DNA from: Chloroflexi bacterium GWB2_49_20
GTDB taxonomy: Bacteria > Chloroflexota > Anaerolineae > Anaerolineales > Villigracilaceae
DNA length: 64,000 nucleotides
Direction: 5' to 3'
NCBI GenBank assembly: GCA_001796335.1
Contig: MGMF01000021.1
Location: forward strand, 124,001 to 188,000
Under the pieces are notes generated by a model that saw nothing but the letters and a program-made list of their open reading frames with translations, searched no databases and was not told the DNA's origin. Made by a program: the position numbers and the translations under genes. Of this stretch, positions 1 to 9,937 are shown in pieces (positions within the stretch are counted from its first letter, which is position 1; each line of letters begins with the position of its first letter).

Positions 1-942
1 ATTAAGAAATTTTAAAGCCATTTCAACCATCTGATCAGTTGTTTCCTCTGCATAGAGTCGAGCTCCCTCTTTTGCCAATTGATCAGCAATTTCCGGAGCT
101 TCATCAACCATAATATTACCTTCATACCAACGCCTGGAAAATATACCTTTTTTATGAATTCCATAAAGCACTGGCAAAGTTTTTTTTCCAGTTATCAAGT
201 CGCTTATTACCGATTTTCCTGTTTGAATTTCGTTCCCCCAAATTCCAAGAATATCGTCTTTTATTTGATACGCAAGCCCGAGGTAATGGCCGAATTGGCG
301 ATAGACTTCAGAGCTTTGTTTGTTTAAGCCAGTAAGGATAGCACCAATTTCTGTAGATGCTGATATCAAGGCTGCTGTTTTGTTCGCGATCATTGGCCAA
401 TACTCCTTCAAAGCTAGGTTGGTTCTGGACTCATAGGACATATCCATGTATTGACCACGGGTGAGATTGAGGCAAGTATTGTGGAAGATCAGGGCAGCCC
501 GCATTACTATTTCAGCTTGATTGTTTCGTAATAAATCAAGAAGAACAAGATTAGAAAGTGCGTATAGTCCATCGCCTGCATTAATCGCTTGTGGCACACC
601 CCACTTTCGCCACACCGTCGGACGATTTCTTCTTTTATCCGAATGATCCTGAATATCGTCATGGATCAAAGAAAAATTGTGTACTAATTCGATTGCCGCA
701 GCACCGGGAAGGGCATTTTGCCACGCGTAATCAGGATTTCCGGAGGCTGAACAAAGAAGCAACAGTAACGGACGTATCCGTTTACCACTTGTATTTTCGC
801 CAAGACCTTCCCCGCTCCATCCCATATGGTATGTCATCATTTCGTAAAACTCATTGGTGTTGGGTTCATTAAGCCTGCCAATTTGTGATTGAAGTTCTTT
901 TTCTACAGCGCTTTGCATATTATTGGCGAGGTTTAATGTCAT
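1..942 (-). CDS. Polyprenyl (geranylgeranyl-type) diphosphate synthase, 3' end outside window
   Basis: This trans-isoprenyl diphosphate synthase condenses IPP with allylic diphosphates to make longer prenyl chains for quinones or lipids. The reading frame is open for 314 codons from ATG 942 to the window edge, so the C-terminus is missing. The first Asp-rich motif appears as LIHDDIQD, followed by the typical R-N-R-P-T-VW stretch, and the second as YQIKDDILGIWG (DDxxG variant). The RBS (AAGGAAG) lies inside the end of fni, and the ATG follows the fni stop by 4 bases, so the two are one transcript and probably translationally coupled. Pairing with IPP isomerase fits the assignment. Product chain length cannot be told by eye. 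Confidence 0.9.
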   Translation of the reverse strand, partial: MTLNLANNMQSAVEKELQSQIGRLNEPNTNEFYEMMTYHMGWSGEGLGENTSGKRIRPLLLLLCSASGNPDYAWQNALPGAAAIELVHNFSLIHDDIQDHSDKRRNRPTVWRKWGVPQAINAGDGLYALSNLVLLDLLRNNQAEIVMRAALIFHNTCLNLTRGQYMDMSYESRTNLALKEYWPMIANKTAALISASTEIGAILTGLNKQSSEVYRQFGHYLGLAYQIKDDILGIWGNEIQTGKSVISDLITGKKTLPVLYGIHKKGIFSRRWYEGNIMVDEAPEIADQLAKEGARLYAEETTDQMVEMALKFLN

Positions 943-946
943 GGGT

Positions 947-1984
947 TTACTTCCTTTGTTCCACGGATATTAATTTCTTGCTTAATTCAGATATATCCCT
1001 AGACCCCGTAACAAACATGGTGGTTTTAATCTGTTGCCGTAGCAAATTGATAATATTCACAACCCTTTCTGGCGATATTGCTGCTTCGCTCAAGAATATT
1101 CCAGCTGAACCTGCCAGAGTCGCTCCTAAAGCAAAACATTTAGCCATTTCTACGCCATTTTTTATCCCTCCACTGGCAAAGATCGGCATCTCTGGAGCTA
1201 TTTTCTTCACATTAATAATTGATTTTGCCGTTGAGATCCCCCAATCCTTAAATACAGCAGCAAGTTGGCGCGAAAATTCGTCAGGCGCACTATACATTTC
1301 GACTTGGGACCAGCTTGTTCCTCCAGCACCGGCCACATCTATGGCAGAAACACCACACTCATATAACATCTTGGTCGTATTTTCCGATATTCCCCAGCCG
1401 ACTTCTTTAACAATAACTGGAACTGATATTTTTTGGCAAATCCTCTCAATTTTTTCTGCCAATCCTTTAAAGTTTGTATTGCCTCCGGTTTGTAAGGCCT
1501 CTTGAAGAGGATTCAGATGCAAAAGAAGTCCATCGGCATGAATCATATCGATTGCGCGCTGGCAAGCATCATAATCCATACCATTATTCAATTGGATTGC
1601 ACCAAGATTAGCAAACAAGATGATATCAGGAGCAATTTTTCTAATATCAAAAGTTCCGGATAAATCTGGTGTCTCTAATGCAGCGCGTTGGGATCCAACT
1701 CCCATGGCAATTCTGCATTCTTGTGCGCCAAGAGCTAGATTTATATTTAGTGTCTCAGCCTCAGGAGTTCCCCCCGTCATAGATGAGATCAGGATTGGCG
1801 CTGAAAGGTGTTTTCCATATAATTGTACGCTTGGATTTACTTCAGATAAATTAATTTCAGGGAGTGCCTCATGTATAAATCGAAATCCTCCTAAACCATT
1901 ATCGATTCCAGAGCGAACATCTTCTTCCAAGTTTATTCGTATTTGATCAGCTTTTCGTTTAGAAATAGGCGTAACTTTTTTCAT
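947..1984 (-). CDS. fni: Isopentenyl-diphosphate delta-isomerase, type 2 (FMN-dependent)
   Basis: Type 2 IDI interconverts IPP and DMAPP using reduced FMN; it is unrelated to the Nudix type 1 enzyme. The 345-aa product has the family hallmarks: KRKADQIRINLEEDV at the N-terminus, ISSMTGGTPEAE, GVGSQRAAL, and the C-terminal phosphate-binding ASGGIKNGVEMAKCFALGA. The frame is open further upstream to 2074, but a TATAAT box at 2012-2007 (minus) places transcription start near 2000, so ATG 1984 (MKKVTPISKRK) is chosen. It is followed by polyprenyl synthase in the same operon and diverges from acpP. Confidence 0.93.
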   Translation of the reverse strand: MKKVTPISKRKADQIRINLEEDVRSGIDNGLGGFRFIHEALPEINLSEVNPSVQLYGKHLSAPILISSMTGGTPEAETLNINLALGAQECRIAMGVGSQRAALETPDLSGTFDIRKIAPDIILFANLGAIQLNNGMDYDACQRAIDMIHADGLLLHLNPLQEALQTGGNTNFKGLAEKIERICQKISVPVIVKEVGWGISENTTKMLYECGVSAIDVAGAGGTSWSQVEMYSAPDEFSRQLAAVFKDWGISTAKSIINVKKIAPEMPIFASGGIKNGVEMAKCFALGATLAGSAGIFLSEAAISPERVVNIINLLRQQIKTTMFVTGSRDISELSKKLISVEQRK

Positions 1985-2006
1985 TTGTATGTGTTCCTGT
2001 CTTTGA

Positions 2007-2012
2007 ATTATA
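2007..2012 (-). promoter_or_regulatory. -10 box of fni-polyprenyl synthase operon
   Basis: TATAAT reads on the minus strand at 2012-2007, 22 bases upstream of the fni ATG at 1984. I see no clear -35 at the right spacing. The site decides the fni start, because a start at 2074 would lie upstream of it. Confidence 0.5.
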
Positions 2013-2033
2013 CTGGCTTCTTCCCAGAACGGG

Positions 2034-2061
2034 TTGACATGCCCGACATAAAGATTACAAT
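2034..2061 (+). promoter_or_regulatory. Sigma70-type promoter of acpP
   Basis: TTGACA (2034-2039), 16-bp spacer, TACAAT (2056-2061). It is close to consensus and lies 30 bp upstream of the acpP ATG. The leader carries a strong RBS (AAGGAGGAAC). It diverges from the fni promoter. Confidence 0.75.
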
Positions 2062-2091
2062 TGAGAAAGTTCAAATTAAGGAGGAACGAAA

Positions 2092-2325
2092 ATGACTGAT
2101 ACTTTTGGTGAAATCAAGGCAATAATCGTAGATTTATTGGGCTCTGATGAAGCAAAGATCACGATGGAAGCTCGCTTCCGTGAGGACTTGGAAGCAGACT
2201 CTCTTGACCTGGTAGAACTTATTATGGCATTTGAAGATAAGTTTGGGAGCGAGATTTCCGATGACGATGCCCAAAAGATTACAACTGTAGGAGAAGCAGT
2301 AAAATATATCGACGCACATCGATAA
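2092..2325 (+). CDS. acpP: Acyl carrier protein
   Basis: This 77-aa acidic protein carries acyl chains as thioesters on a 4'-phosphopantetheine arm during fatty acid synthesis. The attachment site is Ser37 in [17 protein letters not shown], the canonical DSL motif followed by the helix II recognition segment. Length is standard. It has its own near-consensus promoter, a strong RBS (AAGGAGGAAC, 5 bases before ATG), and a rho-independent terminator just downstream, so it is monocistronic and probably strongly expressed. No fatty-acid synthesis gene is adjacent. Confidence 0.96.
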   Translation: MTDTFGEIKAIIVDLLGSDEAKITMEARFREDLEADSLDLVELIMAFEDKFGSEISDDDAQKITTVGEAVKYIDAHR

Positions 2326-2334
2326 CCCTTGCCT

Positions 2335-2391
2335 CTAAAAAAACAAATAATCCTGAGATATTTTGAATCTCAGGATTATTTGTTTTTTTAT
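2335..2391. terminator. Bidirectional rho-independent terminator (acpP / sucCD)
   Basis: Inverted repeat AACAAATAATCCTGAGAT (2342-2359) and its complement (2367-2384), 7-nt loop, with A-run before and T-run after. It can terminate acpP on the plus strand and sucCD on the minus strand. Confidence 0.92.
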
Positions 2392-2455
2392 ATCTCTTTT
2401 CCGAATAATATTGGGGAAGAATCTTTGATATGGGGTTTTAAGCTTATAGAGGTCA

Positions 2456-3319
2456 TCATCGCAAGAGCGATGGAATCTCTTCCGGGTGTTTAGCCACTTG
2501 GACGCCGGCATCTTGAAGGGCCTTAATTTTATCTGCAGCGGTACCAGACCCGCCCTCTATTATTGCACCTGCATGCCCCATGCGTTTTCCTGGCGGCGCC
2601 GTTTGCCCGGCAATGAATGAAACAACGGGTTTTGTTAAGCGTGACGCAATAAACTGGGCTGCTTTTTCCTCGTCAGTACCGCCTATTTCACCAATCATAA
2701 CAATTTTCTCGGTTTGCGGATCAGCCTCAAACATGTCCAGACAATCAATAAAATTTGTGCCGTTAATGGGGTCTCCCCCAATACCAACACATGTTGTGGC
2801 TCCCAATCCAACTAGCTTGAGTGCATAAAGTACTTCATAAGTCAGAGTGCCTGAGCGGGACACAACCCCAATATTTCCTGGTAAAGCGATATCACCGGGG
2901 ATAATCCCAACTTTGGATTCGCCTGGAGTTAATAGACCTGGACAGTTTGGACCCAACAAGCGAACTTGTTTTTGATCCAAATATTCCCGGACGCGCATCA
3001 TATCTTGTACCGGGATACCTTCCGTAATGCAGACAATAAGAGGGATGCCAGCATCTGCAGCTTCATACATTGCGTCAGGTGCAAATCGAGCTGGAACAAA
3101 AATCACGGTTGCATTAGCCTCAGTTGCCTGAACAGCCATTCTAACGGAATCGAATACTGGAACCTTGTCATTTAAAACCCACTCGCCACCTTTTCCGGGA
3201 GTGACGCCTGCAACGACGGTTGTTCCATAAGCAAGCATTTGCTGGGTGTGAAATAAACCTTCGTTGCCTGTAATCCCTTGTACTATAAGGCGCGTATTTT
3301 TATTTACAAGTATGCTCAT
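2456..3319 (-). CDS. sucD: Succinyl-CoA synthetase, alpha subunit
   Basis: The alpha subunit binds CoA and carries the active-site phosphohistidine of the enzyme that interconverts succinyl-CoA and succinate with nucleotide phosphorylation (TCA cycle). At 287 aa it has the usual length. The N-terminal CoA-binding Rossmann fold shows [15 protein letters not shown], and the phosphorylated His is H249 in [12 protein letters not shown]. It begins 10 bases after the sucC stop, with RBS CTAGGAGAGGTGAA overlapping that stop, so it is translated from the sucCD transcript. The shared terminator with acpP lies downstream. Confidence 0.95.
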   Translation of the reverse strand: MSILVNKNTRLIVQGITGNEGLFHTQQMLAYGTTVVAGVTPGKGGEWVLNDKVPVFDSVRMAVQATEANATVIFVPARFAPDAMYEAADAGIPLIVCITEGIPVQDMMRVREYLDQKQVRLLGPNCPGLLTPGESKVGIIPGDIALPGNIGVVSRSGTLTYEVLYALKLVGLGATTCVGIGGDPINGTNFIDCLDMFEADPQTEKIVMIGEIGGTDEEKAAQFIASRLTKPVVSFIAGQTAPPGKRMGHAGAIIEGGSGTAADKIKALQDAGVQVAKHPEEIPSLLR

Positions 3320-3329
3320 TTCACCTCTC

Positions 3330-4466
3330 CTAGCTGCCTTGTGCTGCTAAAACTGATTTTTGCGCAGCATCTGCAAGGGTGTTTGCAGTAATCATTTTTG
3401 CTTTGGCCAAAAGTTGGATACCTTCTTCGGAGTTTGTACCAACAAGACGTACCACCATGGGAATTTTAGGCTTTACTTCTTCCAGGGCGACAAGGATACC
3501 CTTGGCGACCTCGTCACATCTGGTTATTCCACCAAAGATGTTAATTAGAATTACTTTTACATTATTGTCTGAAAGGATGATCCGCAAAGCAGCTGCAACT
3601 TTATCTGCGTTTGCCCCACCCCCAATATCCAGGAAGTTTGCTGGTTCACCATTAAATAATTTAACAATGTCCATTGTGGTCATAGCCAAACCTGCGCCAT
3701 TAACCATGCAGCCTATCTGCCCATCCAATTTAATAAACGATAATCCGTATTTTCGAGCCTCAGTCTCTGCACCGGCTTCTTCGTCCAGATCTCTCATTTC
3801 AGCAAGATCCGCATGGCGAAAGAGGGCATTATCATCGATAAGCATTTTGCCGTCTACCGCAACCAGATGCTTATCTTTTGTGATCACCAGGGGATTTATC
3901 TCAGCAAGAGTAGCGTCATTTTCAGAATAAGCTCTCCACAAACCAAGGGAGATACGCGCAAATTCTTTCCAATTGTCACGTGGCAAATCGATACCAGCTG
4001 CAATATCACGCGATTGGAAGTCTCGCAACCCTAGGAGAGGATCGATGTGAACTTTGATAATTTTCTCTGGTGATGTGCGAGCGACCTCTTCAATTTCGAC
4101 ACCACCGGCAGCTGATGCCATAATTACGGGTCTGCGGGCAGCACGATCATTTGTAATGCCAAGATATATTTCTTGTTCAATGTTTGCCGCTTCGTCAATC
4201 AGTACTTTGCGAACCGGCAAACCTTTAATTTCCATTCCCAGGATTTGTGTTGCCAGTTCTTCTGCTTCCTTGGGGGATTTTGCCAAACGAATACCCCCGG
4301 CTTTTCCGCGTCCTCCAACTAAAACCTGGGATTTTACAACCACCCGCCCGCCAAGCTCTTCAGCAATTTGCCTTGCTTCTGTGGCGGTTGTTGCAACTCT
4401 TCCTTTTGGAATAGGTATGCCATATTTGGCAAAAATTGATTTGGATTGATATTCATGTAGTTTCAT
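3330..4466 (-). CDS. sucC: Succinyl-CoA synthetase, beta subunit (ADP-forming type)
   Basis: The beta subunit contains the ATP-grasp nucleotide-binding domain (roughly residues 1-230) and the C-terminal flavodoxin-like domain that contacts SucD. Visible signatures are [20 protein letters not shown] at the start, [25 protein letters not shown] and [14 protein letters not shown]. Length (378 aa) is slightly under the usual 385-390. It has a good RBS (AGGGAAGG) and is preceded by a TGG-TATAAT extended -10 element. It is the first gene of the sucCD operon. Confidence 0.95.
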   Translation of the reverse strand: MKLHEYQSKSIFAKYGIPIPKGRVATTATEARQIAEELGGRVVVKSQVLVGGRGKAGGIRLAKSPKEAEELATQILGMEIKGLPVRKVLIDEAANIEQEIYLGITNDRAARRPVIMASAAGGVEIEEVARTSPEKIIKVHIDPLLGLRDFQSRDIAAGIDLPRDNWKEFARISLGLWRAYSENDATLAEINPLVITKDKHLVAVDGKMLIDDNALFRHADLAEMRDLDEEAGAETEARKYGLSFIKLDGQIGCMVNGAGLAMTTMDIVKLFNGEPANFLDIGGGANADKVAAALRIILSDNNVKVILINIFGGITRCDEVAKGILVALEEVKPKIPMVVRLVGTNSEEGIQLLAKAKMITANTLADAAQKSVLAAQGS

Positions 4467-4505
4467 GAATTTGCCTTCCCTCTAAGAATTTTGTTTAGCT
4501 ATTCG

Positions 4506-4514
4506 ATTATACCA
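4506..4514 (-). promoter_or_regulatory. Extended -10 promoter of sucCD
   Basis: Reading on the minus strand, TGGTATAAT (4514-4506) is an extended -10 element with no convincing -35 hexamer at 17 bp. The leader to the sucC ATG would be about 33 nt. Confidence 0.55.
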
Positions 4515-4574
4515 TCGCCATTTTCATACATTCCCTAAAGCTAGATTTGATTATTTAGAGCCATTTTCGAGCAT

Positions 4575-7500
4575 CTAATTCGTTGGTAGATTAAACTTTA
4601 GGATTCGATTATTTCCAGAATCAACGACCCAGATATTGCCAGATTCATCTATGGCCAAACCCGATGTGATGTTTAATGGATCTTGCATCTTCCCTACCCA
4701 AGTTTGGATGAAATTACCTGATTTTTCAAATTCTATTATCCGGGAATTATCTGGATCGGTGATGAAGACATGACCTGTAGTGCTGACAGTGATATAAGGT
4801 TTATTATCAAGCGATTGCCCATACCAGCCGCTTATGTCCCATTCTGAAGTGAAGGTAAAGTTCAACCCCGTTTCATCCGGAGAAAAAACCTGGATACGTC
4901 GATTCCATGTATCTGCAACAAATAGTTGACCATTTTGGTCAAAAGCGATGCCAACCGGCTCATCAAATTGACCTGGGGCCATCCCAGCGCTTCCAAATTG
5001 ACCAAGGAAATTACCATCTTCGTCGGTTATGACAATCCGTTTGTTTCCTGTATCTGATACAAAAACATGTCCAAAGGAATCCACTGTTATGCCTCGAGGT
5101 CCCCAAAAACCAAGAGGCTCTCCTTGACCATACGAAGGAACCCCCCAGGTAGTTATTGGGTCGCCGTTTTCTGAAAACTTCTGAATTCTATGATTCCAAG
5201 TATCGGCTACAAATACCCATTTACCATCCGGTGAGACAGCTAGATCCCAGGGTTCATTAAACATTCCTGCGGGGGCAGGGGATTTGGCTCCATCTGCTAA
5301 GGGTCCCCATGAAGTTATGAAATTGCCAGCTGATGAAAAATGCTCAATCCGGTTGTTGCCCGTATCGGCTATAAAAATACTCCCATCCGGGGCTATCGCG
5401 ATTCCTCGAGGGGAATTGAATTGTCCATTATCTTGACCATACTCATCAACTATCGTGTTTGCCTGTAATAATACCTGACTTTTTTCATAAGGATCTGCAA
5501 CAATTTCTGTTGTGGAAGATGCGCCAATTCCATAATTCCAGATACTAGATGCGATATCTTTACGAATATATAAACGCATTAGATCGGAAGGTATCCAATC
5601 CGTAAGAGTAAAGCCAGGCCTGCCAGTTACTTCTGAGTATTTTGAAAAATCCCGATTTAGCCAGATATCAAATATGCTACTCCTCAATTCAGGAGTCTTA
5701 AGAACATTCCAAAAATCCTTCCAGGTAAGATTAAAATAATCCTGGTTGGGCCACCACATCCGTATGTAATCAAAGCGATAATATGCATCTCCAACCACCG
5801 GCTCAATTTTTGTAAAATTCTTCTGATCAACTATGATAACTGGAGTGTCTCGAAGCGCTTTGCTGGGTTGGTCAAATGAGTGTAAATTTGTATAATCTCT
5901 AAAATACCAGGTAAAAGGCCAGGAAACTCCTGTGTCTGGTGCGCTTGCATCATAGGCGATTTCCAGGTTGTATCCACTCGATGTTCGATTGGATATTTCC
6001 TCAATTTGGTTCATGATGTCTTTAATTCCACGAGTACCATGGGCATAAACCAGGTATTCTGTAGCCTTATCATAATTTACAAAAGATGCTCGAATTGAAG
6101 TCCTGGCAGTCATGAGAGCAAGGACTACAAAAAAAGATATCAGAGCGAGTTTCAATATCTGCTTGATATCCTGCACTTTCCACATGTAAAGCAAGCCAAT
6201 ACCACTTGCAATCATAGTTGTTGTGGAGACAAGAAAAGAGGCTGTCGCTTGAAGCTGGGGGAGATCTTTCCCACCGAACGGCATACCAAATCGAATAACA
6301 GGCAGGAGCACTCCCAGGATGCTGCCAATAGATAATAGAAGAAGACCTGTAATTATTAGACTTCTATCTTTTCTTATTTTTTCCCAATCTACCCTTTCAA
6401 GAAGTATTCCCAATCCCCACCCACCTAGCAATATCATTGGCAGGGCGATATGGTAGGTAAGCCAAGGCATTCTTTCGCCGGCAAGTGTAAATGCTGCCAT
6501 ACTGCTCACTACCCACCACAGAAGAAGCGGAAATGTATAGCTCCTATACATACTTTTAGTGAGGATGCCAGCATAATCATCTGTGTTGTTAAGTTGATCA
6601 TCGTTAGTACATGAATTGTTGGGAAGAGCAATTGGTATGTTTTTTTTCAATCCAAAATAACAAGCAACAATCGAACCAAGTGCAGGTAAAAATTCGTATA
6701 AGGGTATTTGGATGATTAAGAAGTAAAACCAGGGTTGACTTCCTCGTTGGACACCCTGCTGCGCTAACCAATACCCTAAGGATCCGACAATCCCGGTGAA
6801 AAAACCCTGTCCGTTTGTAAAAAAGGTTGTAAATAGAAGAGTATATATAATATAAAATATTGCTGCGTTTCGTAACCACAAGCTCTTATTCCACCAAATA
6901 CCAAGGAATAGAGAAAGGATTATCATGACAAACAGAACAATCCCAGTCCTGGCGATGCCTTGTTGAAAAAAAGCATCTACATTTACCAAAGGCCAATTAA
7001 ATGTGTAATCCAACGGATCCCAACCCAATAATTTAATTGGGAAAGCTGTTAATTGAGGCAGAATTAATGTTCCGAGTAGCATGAGCAGATCGAATGAGCG
7101 CTCTTTACGAATATTTTCCCATCCATAACCTCTAATTAGTAATATTGCTGAAAAGACAAATGCTGATAGGGAAATAGCTAATAAAATATTCCCTGGTGAT
7201 GAAGTAGTCAGCTCAACGAGACTTTGTGACGCTGCTTGTGAGTAGAGAGTGGGGGATATGGCAGCTGATTGTTGTTTCTTATCTAACGTTGAGTACCCTA
7301 ACGCTGAAAAGGCAAAGGCGGCACCCACTATAAGTGAAAGCAGAAATAGTTTTAGATATGGTTGAGCCTTCCAGGCTTTTCGGGAAGAACGGTAAATAAA
7401 TACAACTAAAAGGAATAGAAGAGCTTGAGCAGAATAAATGAAAGCTGTTTCTTTGGATGTAAAATGTAAAACAGTTGAAAATGTAAGCAGGTATAAATAT

Positions 7501-8012
7501 CGGGATTTTCCTGATTCAAAATAACGTAATATTGAATATAAGGTTAATATGCCTGCTACGCCCGCAAAAACTTCATTGCGGGCGTAGCGGCCATAATAAA
7601 GCATATAGGGTGAGATCAACATCAACCCCGCCGAAATTAGTGCCCCGTACCTGCCAAGTTGGTGACGCCACTTCCAAATTAGAAGAATTGAGAATATGCT
7701 GAAAATTGCGTGAGGAAATCTGGCTACAAAATCGCTTACCCCAAAAAGAAAATAGCTGAGTGCAATTAAATGAAATTGAAGAGGGCCATGCATCATGGGA
7801 TTATGAATATAGCCAGATCCATGATAGAGCAACCAGGAGTAATAGGTGTGCAGACTTTCGTCGTGACTCATTACCCTCAACCCCAAATTGTAAAATCTGC
7901 TCAGAGATGTTAACAGGATAATTATTATAAATATTAATACCTCATAGTTCAAATATGGTATCTTTGAAAAAACGGGGTGATCAAGCCAGGGTGATTTGTT
8001 ATTTTCAGTCAA
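4575..8012 (-). CDS. Agl23/TIGR03663-like polytopic membrane protein with C-terminal NHL beta-propeller
   Basis: This 1145-aa protein has an N-terminal GT-C/PMT-like membrane part (about residues 25-660) with more than a dozen hydrophobic segments and the first-loop motif RVMSHDESLHTYYSWLLYHG. That pattern is typical of the TIGR03663 family ('flippase activity-associated protein Agl23'). A soluble region follows, then six NHL repeats (about 855-1145), each with the core D-T/W-x-N-x-R-I, which should form a six-bladed propeller outside the membrane. Such proteins are linked to lipid-linked sugar handling and protein glycosylation, but the substrate is unknown. The start is TTG with no clear RBS, so the exact N-terminus is uncertain. 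The gene stands alone. Confidence 0.8.
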   Translation of the reverse strand: MTENNKSPWLDHPVFSKIPYLNYEVLIFIIIILLTSLSRFYNLGLRVMSHDESLHTYYSWLLYHGSGYIHNPMMHGPLQFHLIALSYFLFGVSDFVARFPHAIFSIFSILLIWKWRHQLGRYGALISAGLMLISPYMLYYGRYARNEVFAGVAGILTLYSILRYFESGKSRYLYLLTFSTVLHFTSKETAFIYSAQALLFLLVVFIYRSSRKAWKAQPYLKLFLLSLIVGAAFAFSALGYSTLDKKQQSAAISPTLYSQAASQSLVELTTSSPGNILLAISLSAFVFSAILLIRGYGWENIRKERSFDLLMLLGTLILPQLTAFPIKLLGWDPLDYTFNWPLVNVDAFFQQGIARTGIVLFVMIILSLFLGIWWNKSLWLRNAAIFYIIYTLLFTTFFTNGQGFFTGIVGSLGYWLAQQGVQRGSQPWFYFLIIQIPLYEFLPALGSIVACYFGLKKNIPIALPNNSCTNDDQLNNTDDYAGILTKSMYRSYTFPLLLWWVVSSMAAFTLAGERMPWLTYHIALPMILLGGWGLGILLERVDWEKIRKDRSLIITGLLLLSIGSILGVLLPVIRFGMPFGGKDLPQLQATASFLVSTTTMIASGIGLLYMWKVQDIKQILKLALISFFVVLALMTARTSIRASFVNYDKATEYLVYAHGTRGIKDIMNQIEEISNRTSSGYNLEIAYDASAPDTGVSWPFTWYFRDYTNLHSFDQPSKALRDTPVIIVDQKNFTKIEPVVGDAYYRFDYIRMWWPNQDYFNLTWKDFWNVLKTPELRSSIFDIWLNRDFSKYSEVTGRPGFTLTDWIPSDLMRLYIRKDIASSIWNYGIGASSTTEIVADPYEKSQVLLQANTIVDEYGQDNGQFNSPRGIAIAPDGSIFIADTGNNRIEHFSSAGNFITSWGPLADGAKSPAPAGMFNEPWDLAVSPDGKWVFVADTWNHRIQKFSENGDPITTWGVPSYGQGEPLGFWGPRGITVDSFGHVFVSDTGNKRIVITDEDGNFLGQFGSAGMAPGQFDEPVGIAFDQNGQLFVADTWNRRIQVFSPDETGLNFTFTSEWDISGWYGQSLDNKPYITVSTTGHVFITDPDNSRIIEFEKSGNFIQTWVGKMQDPLNITSGLAIDESGNIWVVDSGNNRILKFNLPTN

Positions 8013-8091
8013 GGGTAGTTGCCAAGTGGAAAAATGTATTACTCCAATAAGTGTTTATAAAGATAGATTCTTATGAATTTCGTGTAGTTAT

Positions 8092-9138
8092 CTAGTTATC
8101 TTCACTCATCAATTGACCACAGCCGGCTTGGATATCGATACCTCTTCTTAGTCGAATGGTGCATCGTATCCCAGTTGCTTCAAGGATTTTCTTAAAAATA
8201 CTTGCTCTTTCCAAGGTAGATCCAGTACCTGAATAACGATCCGTGAGGTTGAGGGGGATAATATTTACATGGCATAGCATACCTTTTATTCTTGATGCTA
8301 ATAAATGGGCTTGCTCTTGTGTATCATTAACTGTGTTTATCAGAGCCCATTCGAATGTAATTCGACGTTTTGTTCGAAGAACGTATTCATTGCTTGCTTC
8401 AAGAATTTCTTCAAGCGGATATTTTTTATTGACAGGTAATAAGCTGGATCTCAAGTTGTTATCTGCGGCGTGAAGCGAGATGGCCAGGTTAATCTGGCGT
8501 TTCTCTTCTGCGAATCTCCGTATCATGGGCACAAGGCCGACCGTTGAAATGGTGAACCTGCGTTCGCCAAAATTAAAACCATCACTATCATTTAACCGGT
8601 CAATGGCAGATAGGGTTGCTTCATAATTGTGGAAAGGTTCACCCATCCCCATAACAACGACATTGGTAAGTTTTTCTGATTCTTTTGAAAGTAGAGACGC
8701 ATAATACAAAACCTGAGCTACAATCTCTCCGCTGCTGAGATTGCGTCGAAAACCCATTTGACCAGTTGCGCAGAATTTACATCCCATTGCACAGCCGACT
8801 TGTGTGGAAACGCAAACCGTGTTTCGGGTTCGGTACCGCATAAATACAGTTTCTATTGCCTGATTATCATATAGCTGGAAAAGAGTTTTTTCTGTATTGA
8901 AATCAGTTGATGATATTTTCTTTATTGGCTTTAATACATTGAATTCGATATTATCTGAAAGTAATTTTCGCATTTCAAGGGATAGAGCTGTGAATTCATC
9001 GGGTGATTGCCATAATTTTTGATAAAGCCCATGCCATATTTGATTTATGCGATATGGCTTTTCTCCCCATTTTTCCAGAATGCATTGAAACTCTATTTGA
9101 TCTAAATCGTAGACGAGTGGTTTGGATGTGTCCATCAT
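8092..9138 (-). CDS. rlmN: 23S rRNA (adenine2503-C2)/tRNA methyltransferase RlmN, radical SAM
   Basis: RlmN methylates C2 of A2503 in 23S rRNA and A37 in some tRNAs by a radical SAM, methyl-Cys mechanism. In the 348-aa product the [4Fe-4S] motif is GCAMGCKFC (C116, C120, C123). The two mechanistic cysteines are also present: C109 in RNTVCVSTQVG and C340 in QAGCGQL. The GMGEP motif is visible too. The chosen ATG at 9138 overlaps the stop of the upstream HAD gene (ATGA), indicating coupling; the longer frame reading into the HAD gene is rejected. The pair forms a two-gene operon. Confidence 0.94.
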   Translation of the reverse strand: MMDTSKPLVYDLDQIEFQCILEKWGEKPYRINQIWHGLYQKLWQSPDEFTALSLEMRKLLSDNIEFNVLKPIKKISSTDFNTEKTLFQLYDNQAIETVFMRYRTRNTVCVSTQVGCAMGCKFCATGQMGFRRNLSSGEIVAQVLYYASLLSKESEKLTNVVVMGMGEPFHNYEATLSAIDRLNDSDGFNFGERRFTISTVGLVPMIRRFAEEKRQINLAISLHAADNNLRSSLLPVNKKYPLEEILEASNEYVLRTKRRITFEWALINTVNDTQEQAHLLASRIKGMLCHVNIIPLNLTDRYSGTGSTLERASIFKKILEATGIRCTIRLRRGIDIQAGCGQLMSEDN

Positions 9139-9926
9139 ATTTCTAGTAATGCTGATAAATCCTTGGCGCAATAATCTGGTGCTGGCTGCCAGGAATGTGC
9201 AGCCTCTGGTGTAGTCACACCCGAAAAAACCAGCCCCGTGAAGCAAGCATCTGCCTGTCCACCGGCAATGTCAGTTTCCAGCCGATCTCCAATAACAAGC
9301 GCTTCGTTAGGAAGAACCCCCAACCTTTGGCGAGCCAACGCAATCATGATGGGGGATGGTTTTCCCATTATTATCGGGCTTACGTCAGTGGCTGTCGATA
9401 ATGCTGCGAGCAATGCTCCGGTTCCCAATATCAGACCTTCAGGTGTTGGAAACGTTTTATCTGGATTTGTCCCCAAAAATGGTAGTCCTTTGCGAATTAA
9501 TAAAGATGCGCGGCGTAACTTGTTAAATGTTATATACCGATCAATACCAACTGCAACAGCGATGACATTTTCCGCATGCTCATCATCGACAACACAAAAT
9601 CCGCAATCTTCCAATGCTTTTCTCAAGCCATCTTCGCCAATAATAAAGACATTGCCTTTGTCGGGGAAAATACGAGCCAATTCATGAGACAAAGCCAGGG
9701 AAGAGGTGATAACCTGCCAGGCTTCAAGACTGGTAACACCAAAATGTTTCAATCTATCGATGTATTGGTCGGGAGTACGCGTTGAATTATTGGTAGCCAA
9801 TGCAACTGATAATGAGCGATCTGATATGGTCTGGAATATTTTCGGTAAATCCCCAATTGGATTGTTTTCTGTCCAAAGGACCCCATCCATATCCAGGATT
9901 AAAGCTTTTATGTTTGAAGAGATCAT
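9135..9926 (-). CDS. HAD-IIA family phosphatase (NagD/phosphoglycolate phosphatase-like)
   Basis: This 263-aa HAD-superfamily hydrolase of the IIA (C2-cap) group dephosphorylates small metabolites; the substrate cannot be predicted. Motif I is LILDMDGVLW with nucleophile D12 and acid/base D14, motif II is ALATNNSTRTP, and the Mg-binding motif IV is LVIGDRLETDIAGG. The ATG at 9926 lies just past a long 41-nt hairpin. The 3' end overlaps rlmN by 4 bases (ATGA), so both are co-translated. Confidence 0.88.
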   Translation of the reverse strand: MISSNIKALILDMDGVLWTENNPIGDLPKIFQTISDRSLSVALATNNSTRTPDQYIDRLKHFGVTSLEAWQVITSSLALSHELARIFPDKGNVFIIGEDGLRKALEDCGFCVVDDEHAENVIAVAVGIDRYITFNKLRRASLLIRKGLPFLGTNPDKTFPTPEGLILGTGALLAALSTATDVSPIIMGKPSPIMIALARQRLGVLPNEALVIGDRLETDIAGGQADACFTGLVFSGVTTPEAAHSWQPAPDYCAKDLSALLEI

Positions 9927-9937
9927 TGTTTGTTCAA

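Noticed and set aside
885-1505. 206-codon open frame on the plus strand
   Set aside because: It lies antisense to fni and the polyprenyl synthase, both clearly recognised; composition is shadow-like.
1985-2074. N-terminal extension of fni by 30 codons
   Set aside because: It would begin upstream of the fni -10 box, overlap the acpP promoter, and is not family-like.
3379-3930. 183-codon open frame on the plus strand
   Set aside because: Antisense shadow of sucC.
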